The position numbers and the translations under genes were made by a program. The notes under the pieces were generated by a model. That model did no database searches. It had not been told where the DNA came from and was given only the letters and a program-made list of their open reading frames with translations. A DNA stretch of 64,000 nt, from contig NZ_JHWD01000004.1 in the NCBI RefSeq assembly GCF_000622225.1, forward strand, positions 248,001 through 312,000. The letters run 5' to 3'. This document shows, piece after piece, positions 60,878 through 64,000 of this stretch. This stretch comes from Roseomonas mucosa ATCC BAA-692 (GTDB lineage: Bacteria; Pseudomonadota; Alphaproteobacteria; Acetobacterales; Acetobacteraceae). How positions within the stretch are numbered: position 1 is the first letter of the stretch; every line of letters begins with the position of its first letter.

Positions 60878-63427
60878 ATGCCCCGTCGCCCTTTCGCCAG
60901 GCTTCTGGCCCTGCTGCTCCTGGCCAGCCTGATCCTGGCCCTGCCGCTTCCCCTGGCCAGCCCGGGGGCACTGACCCGGATGGCGCTGGCTCAGATGGCG
61001 CCGGCCGAGCCCCTGCCGCCCGCGCAGGCGGTGCCCCCCGCCCCGGCAGCGCCCGCCGCCCCGCCCCGCCCCGCCGAGGCTTCACCGGCGCCGCGCCCGG
61101 CTCCACCGGCCGCCCATAACGGCAACCAGCCCGCCAGCCCGGGCCGCGCCGCCAGCCTGCCGCCGGGCGAGGCCGAGCGCATGCTGGGCGTGCTGCGCGA
61201 CGAGACCCGCCGCAACGAGCTGATCCGCAGCCTGGAAACCCTGGGCGCGGCCGAGCGGGCCAGGCGCGAGGGCGGCACCCCCGCCCCGGCCGAAGCCCCC
61301 GCCGGGGCCCTTCCCCCGGCGCCCGCATCCGCCTCCTCCGCCGCGCCTGTGGAGGGAGCGGCCGCCCCGCCCTCCGCCGCGGCCGCCCCCACCGCGGAGG
61401 CTCCCGCCACGCCCCAGGCCAGCTCCGTGGTGGTGCCGAACAACCTGGTCGGCCAGATCGCCAGCGGCGCGGCCGAGCGCCTGCGCCATGCGCTGGACCA
61501 GGTCATGGCCGGTGCCCGCGTGCTCGCCGACCTGCCGGCCGTGGCCTCCTGGGCCTCCGGCGTGGCGCGCGACCCGGTGGCGCGGGTCCGCATCACCGAT
61601 GCCGCCTGGAAGATGCTGCTGACCTTCGGCCTGGGCGTGCTGGCAGAGATCGCGGTCTATCACCTGCTGCGCGTGCCGCGCCGGCGGCTGGACGCCATGG
61701 CCCCGGCCCCGGGCGGCCGCTGGAACTGGCTGCGCCGCGTGCCCGTCGTGGCCGGGCGCCTGCTGCTGGACCTGCTGCCGGTGCTGGGCTTCGCCCTGGT
61801 CGCCTATCCGATGGTGGAGGCGGTGCGCCCCCTGCCCACCACGGAGCTGGTGCTGCTCACCATCAACAATGCCTATGTGCTGTGCCGGGCCATCATGATG
61901 GCCTCGCGCATGCTGCTCTCGCCCGCCTCGGCGCATCTGCGGCTGGTCCGCATGCCGGACGAGACGGCGGCCTACTTCACCCGCTGGCTGCGCCGCATCG
62001 TGGGGCTGTCGGTCTTCGGCTATGCGCTGGCGGAGGCCAGCCTGCAGTTCGGCGTCCCCTGGGCGGTGCATGACGGCATCATCCGGCTGATCATGCTGCT
62101 GGTCTCGCTGATGCTGGTCATCGTCGTGGTGCAGAAGCGCCAGGTGGTCGCCGGGCTGCTGCGCGCCCCGGCCCTGCCGCCCGGCGAGGAGCCCTCGGGA
62201 TCCCGCGCCGCGCTGCGCACGCTGCGCAACCGCCTGGCCGAGATCTGGCACGTGGTGGTGATCCTCTGGCTGCTCGCGCTCTGGGGCGTCTGGGCGCTGG
62301 AGGTACCGGACGGCTTCTCGCGCCTGCTGCGCGGCACCGGGGCGACGCTGCTGATCCTGGGCGTGGCCAAGGGGCTCGATGTCGGCCTGCGCCAGCTCCT
62401 GGACCGCGCCATGGCGCTTCCCGCCGGCCTCGCCGCCCGCTATCCCGGGCTGGAGCTGCGCGCCACCCGCTACGGGCCCCTGTTGCGCGGCCTGGTGAGC
62501 GGCGTGCTGACCGTGGCGGCCCTGCTTCTGCTGCTGGAGGCCTGGGGCATCGGCGCCTTCGCCTGGTTCACCCAGGGGCGGCTGGGCTCGCGCATCCTGG
62601 GGGCGCTGGGCTCCATCGGCGTCAGCGCGCTGGTGGCCATCCTGGTGTGGGAGGTGGCGAACAGCGCCATCGCCCGCCAGCTCACCAAGGCCTCGCGCGA
62701 GGGCCAGGCCGCGCGCTCGGCCCGGGTACGCACCCTGCTGCCGATGATGCGCACGGCGCTGATGATCGTGATCCTGATCTTCCTGGTGCTGAACGTGCTG
62801 AGCGAGATCGGGGTCAACGTGGCGCCGCTGATCGCCGGCGCCTCGGTCGTCGGCGTGGCCATCGGCTTCGGCTCGCAGACGCTGGTGAAGGACGTGGTGA
62901 CCGGCCTCTTCCTGCTGCTGGAGGACGCGGTGGCGGTGGGCGACAGCGTCACCCTCGGCACGCCGCCGCAGACCGGGGTGGTGGAGCGGCTCTCGATCCG
63001 CTCCATCCGCCTGCGCGCGATGGACGGGTCGGTGCACATCATCCCCTTCTCCGCCGTCACCTCGGTCACCAACATGACCCGCGACTTCGCCTTCGCCATG
63101 CTGGAATTCTCGCTCTCCTATGGCGAGGACACCGACCGCGTGGCCGAGGTGCTGCGCCAGATCGCGAAGGAGATGCGGGCTGAGGCACGCTGGAGCGGCG
63201 CGATCCGCGACGACCTGGACGTCATGGGCGTGGATCGCCTGCTGGAGACCGGCGTGGTGCTGCGCGCCCGGCTGAAGACCGAGCCCTCGCAGCGCTTCCC
63301 GGTGGGGCGGGAGATGAACCGCCGCATCCAGGCGAGGTTCGAGGAGCTGGGCATCGTCATCCCCTCCCCCTGGCGCAAGGCCGCCACGGAGGAGGACCAG
63401 ATGCATGCGACCGGCGCGAGTGCCTGA
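60878..63427 (+). CDS. Large mechanosensitive channel, MscS family
   Basis: An 849-residue MscS-superfamily protein. Layout: signal peptide (about 1-24), a long Pro/Ala-rich periplasmic region (25-190), some ten membrane segments (about 240-690), then the channel core with INVAPLIAGASVVGVAIGFGSQTLVKDVVTG (pieces of the pore helix) and VGDSVTLG, followed by the cytoplasmic beta and alpha/beta domains ending RRIQARFEELGIVIPSP. Length matches the YbiO/DUF3772-like large channels. It probably protects against osmotic down-shock. No accessory gene is evident. Confidence 0.9.
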   Translation: MPRRPFARLLALLLLASLILALPLPLASPGALTRMALAQMAPAEPLPPAQAVPPAPAAPAAPPRPAEASPAPRPAPPAAHNGNQPASPGRAASLPPGEAERMLGVLRDETRRNELIRSLETLGAAERARREGGTPAPAEAPAGALPPAPASASSAAPVEGAAAPPSAAAAPTAEAPATPQASSVVVPNNLVGQIASGAAERLRHALDQVMAGARVLADLPAVASWASGVARDPVARVRITDAAWKMLLTFGLGVLAEIAVYHLLRVPRRRLDAMAPAPGGRWNWLRRVPVVAGRLLLDLLPVLGFALVAYPMVEAVRPLPTTELVLLTINNAYVLCRAIMMASRMLLSPASAHLRLVRMPDETAAYFTRWLRRIVGLSVFGYALAEASLQFGVPWAVHDGIIRLIMLLVSLMLVIVVVQKRQVVAGLLRAPALPPGEEPSGSRAALRTLRNRLAEIWHVVVILWLLALWGVWALEVPDGFSRLLRGTGATLLILGVAKGLDVGLRQLLDRAMALPAGLAARYPGLELRATRYGPLLRGLVSGVLTVAALLLLLEAWGIGAFAWFTQGRLGSRILGALGSIGVSALVAILVWEVANSAIARQLTKASREGQAARSARVRTLLPMMRTALMIVILIFLVLNVLSEIGVNVAPLIAGASVVGVAIGFGSQTLVKDVVTGLFLLLEDAVAVGDSVTLGTPPQTGVVERLSIRSIRLRAMDGSVHIIPFSAVTSVTNMTRDFAFAMLEFSLSYGEDTDRVAEVLRQIAKEMRAEARWSGAIRDDLDVMGVDRLLETGVVLRARLKTEPSQRFPVGREMNRRIQARFEELGIVIPSPWRKAATEEDQMHATGASA

Positions 63428-63671
63428 CCTCTGCCATGCCTCCGGCGCGGGCCAGCTCCGCGCCGGTTTTGTCCGGGCCGCCTGTACAGCCGCCCGAAGC
63501 CCGTCCTAGGCTCGCCAATATGACGGTCCGGACCTTCACGCGGCGAATTACACGCCCGGTCGCCTGAGCGCCGCCCGGGGGGCCATCCCCCTCCGAGGCG
63601 GGCGAAGAGCGGCCGGGACAATGATCCGTCACCCCCTCTTCGCCGCGTTTTGTCCGGAGGCCTCCAGAGCC

Positions 63672-63962
63672 ATGTCCGACCACCTTCCCGTCGCCGCCCG
63701 CTTCAGCCTGCTCGCCGAACCCTCGCCCGGCCTGTTGCCGCGCGCCATGCAGCCCTTCGCCAAGCGCGACCTCGTGCCCGACCATTTCGCCTCGCACCGC
63801 GAGGGCGGCACGCTGCGCCTGTCCTTCGGCATGAAGGCCATGCCGGCGGAGATGGTGAACCTCGTGCGCGGCGACCTCGCCCGCCTCGTCGGCGTGCTGG
63901 AGCTCCAGGTGGAGCAGGGCGAGATGGAGCGCGGCCCCGCGGTGCTCGCCGTCGCCGCCTGA
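63672..63962 (+). CDS. Small ACT-like domain protein
   Basis: A 96-residue protein. FSLLAEPSPGLLPRAMQPFAKRDLVPD and the strand LRLSFGMKAM, with VNLVRGDLARLVGVLEL, follow the beta-alpha-beta pattern of the ACT domain seen in IlvM-like proteins. A role as a small regulatory subunit is possible but no biosynthetic partner is in view. The ATG at 63672 is chosen over an upstream ATG because the domain begins there. Confidence 0.6.
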   Translation: MSDHLPVAARFSLLAEPSPGLLPRAMQPFAKRDLVPDHFASHREGGTLRLSFGMKAMPAEMVNLVRGDLARLVGVLELQVEQGEMERGPAVLAVAA

Positions 63963-64000
63963 GCACACGAAGCCGCGAGGGCGGCCGCGCCCGTTGACAC

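Noticed and set aside
1-64000. tRNA, rRNA, CRISPR array, integrase, transposase or prophage genes
   Set aside because: No such signature was seen in reading the sequence; only the GC-rich intergenic repeats resemble mobile DNA.

Overview
The window looks like part of the chromosome of a high-GC alphaproteobacterium, most likely Acetobacteraceae (Roseomonas-like). This rests on roughly 70% GC coding sequence packed on both strands, alphaproteobacterial gene versions (cobalamin-dependent metH behind an ArsR-type regulator, opgG-opgH, HIG1 protein next to etfBA-hbd) and dispersed GC-rich intergenic repeats. No rRNA, tRNA, CRISPR array, transposase or integrase was seen. Species-level assignment is inference.

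Region 1 (1-3841) is the most interesting. A partial minus-strand gene leaves the left edge. Then a perfect 18-bp palindrome precedes three plus-strand genes: a QueD/PTPS-fold protein that has lost two catalytic residues, an exported cysteine-free SUOX-fold protein like Agrobacterium PruR, and a membrane-bound PAS-GGDEF-EAL protein like DcpA. PruR and DcpA form a known pterin-responsive c-di-GMP switch. A linked pterin-fold gene suggests a self-contained pterin-sensing module.

Region 2 (3857-14706) is mostly minus strand: osmoregulated glucan synthesis (opgG-opgH), PduO-type cobalamin adenosyltransferase, TonB, a CDF metal exporter, and a two-gene operon of a SahR-like ArsR-methyltransferase fusion with metH, headed by a near-perfect 22-bp operator. 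Region 3 (14746-16708) holds a small CxCC protein and then a lower-GC pair: a membrane-anchored helical-repeat protein and an exported papain-like cysteine protease. Region 4 (16870-30242) holds an MFS exporter, two GNAT enzymes, an esterase-like phytase-domain protein, a frameshifted small gene, ferredoxin-NADP reductase, the DUF485-actP acetate uptake pair, a FUSC protein, a nitroreductase, a DUF2254 protein and prfB. Three related intergenic repeats lie at 18.4 and 27.4-27.7 kb.

Region 5 (30363-47381) is largely cell envelope: PBP1A, an acyltransferase, a Tat-exported amidase, dGTPase, a GT8 glycosyltransferase behind an AT-rich leader, hldE, two tandem degenerate EAL-like proteins, a GhrA-like dehydrogenase, a GT4 glycosyltransferase, and heparinase II/III overlapping rpe. 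Region 6 (47705-57658) has an orphan Bug-type binding protein, an AsmA protein, a GNAT, rsmB, an ArnT-like glycosyltransferase, a flavin-binding split-barrel protein, and a DUF898-M48 protease pair. Region 7 (57753-63962) has the fatty-acid/electron-transfer block hbd-etfA-etfB with a HIG1 protein, then a large MscS channel and a small ACT-like protein.

Most starts were refined by ribosome-binding site and family length. Family assignments come from motif recognition only, as no database search was possible.
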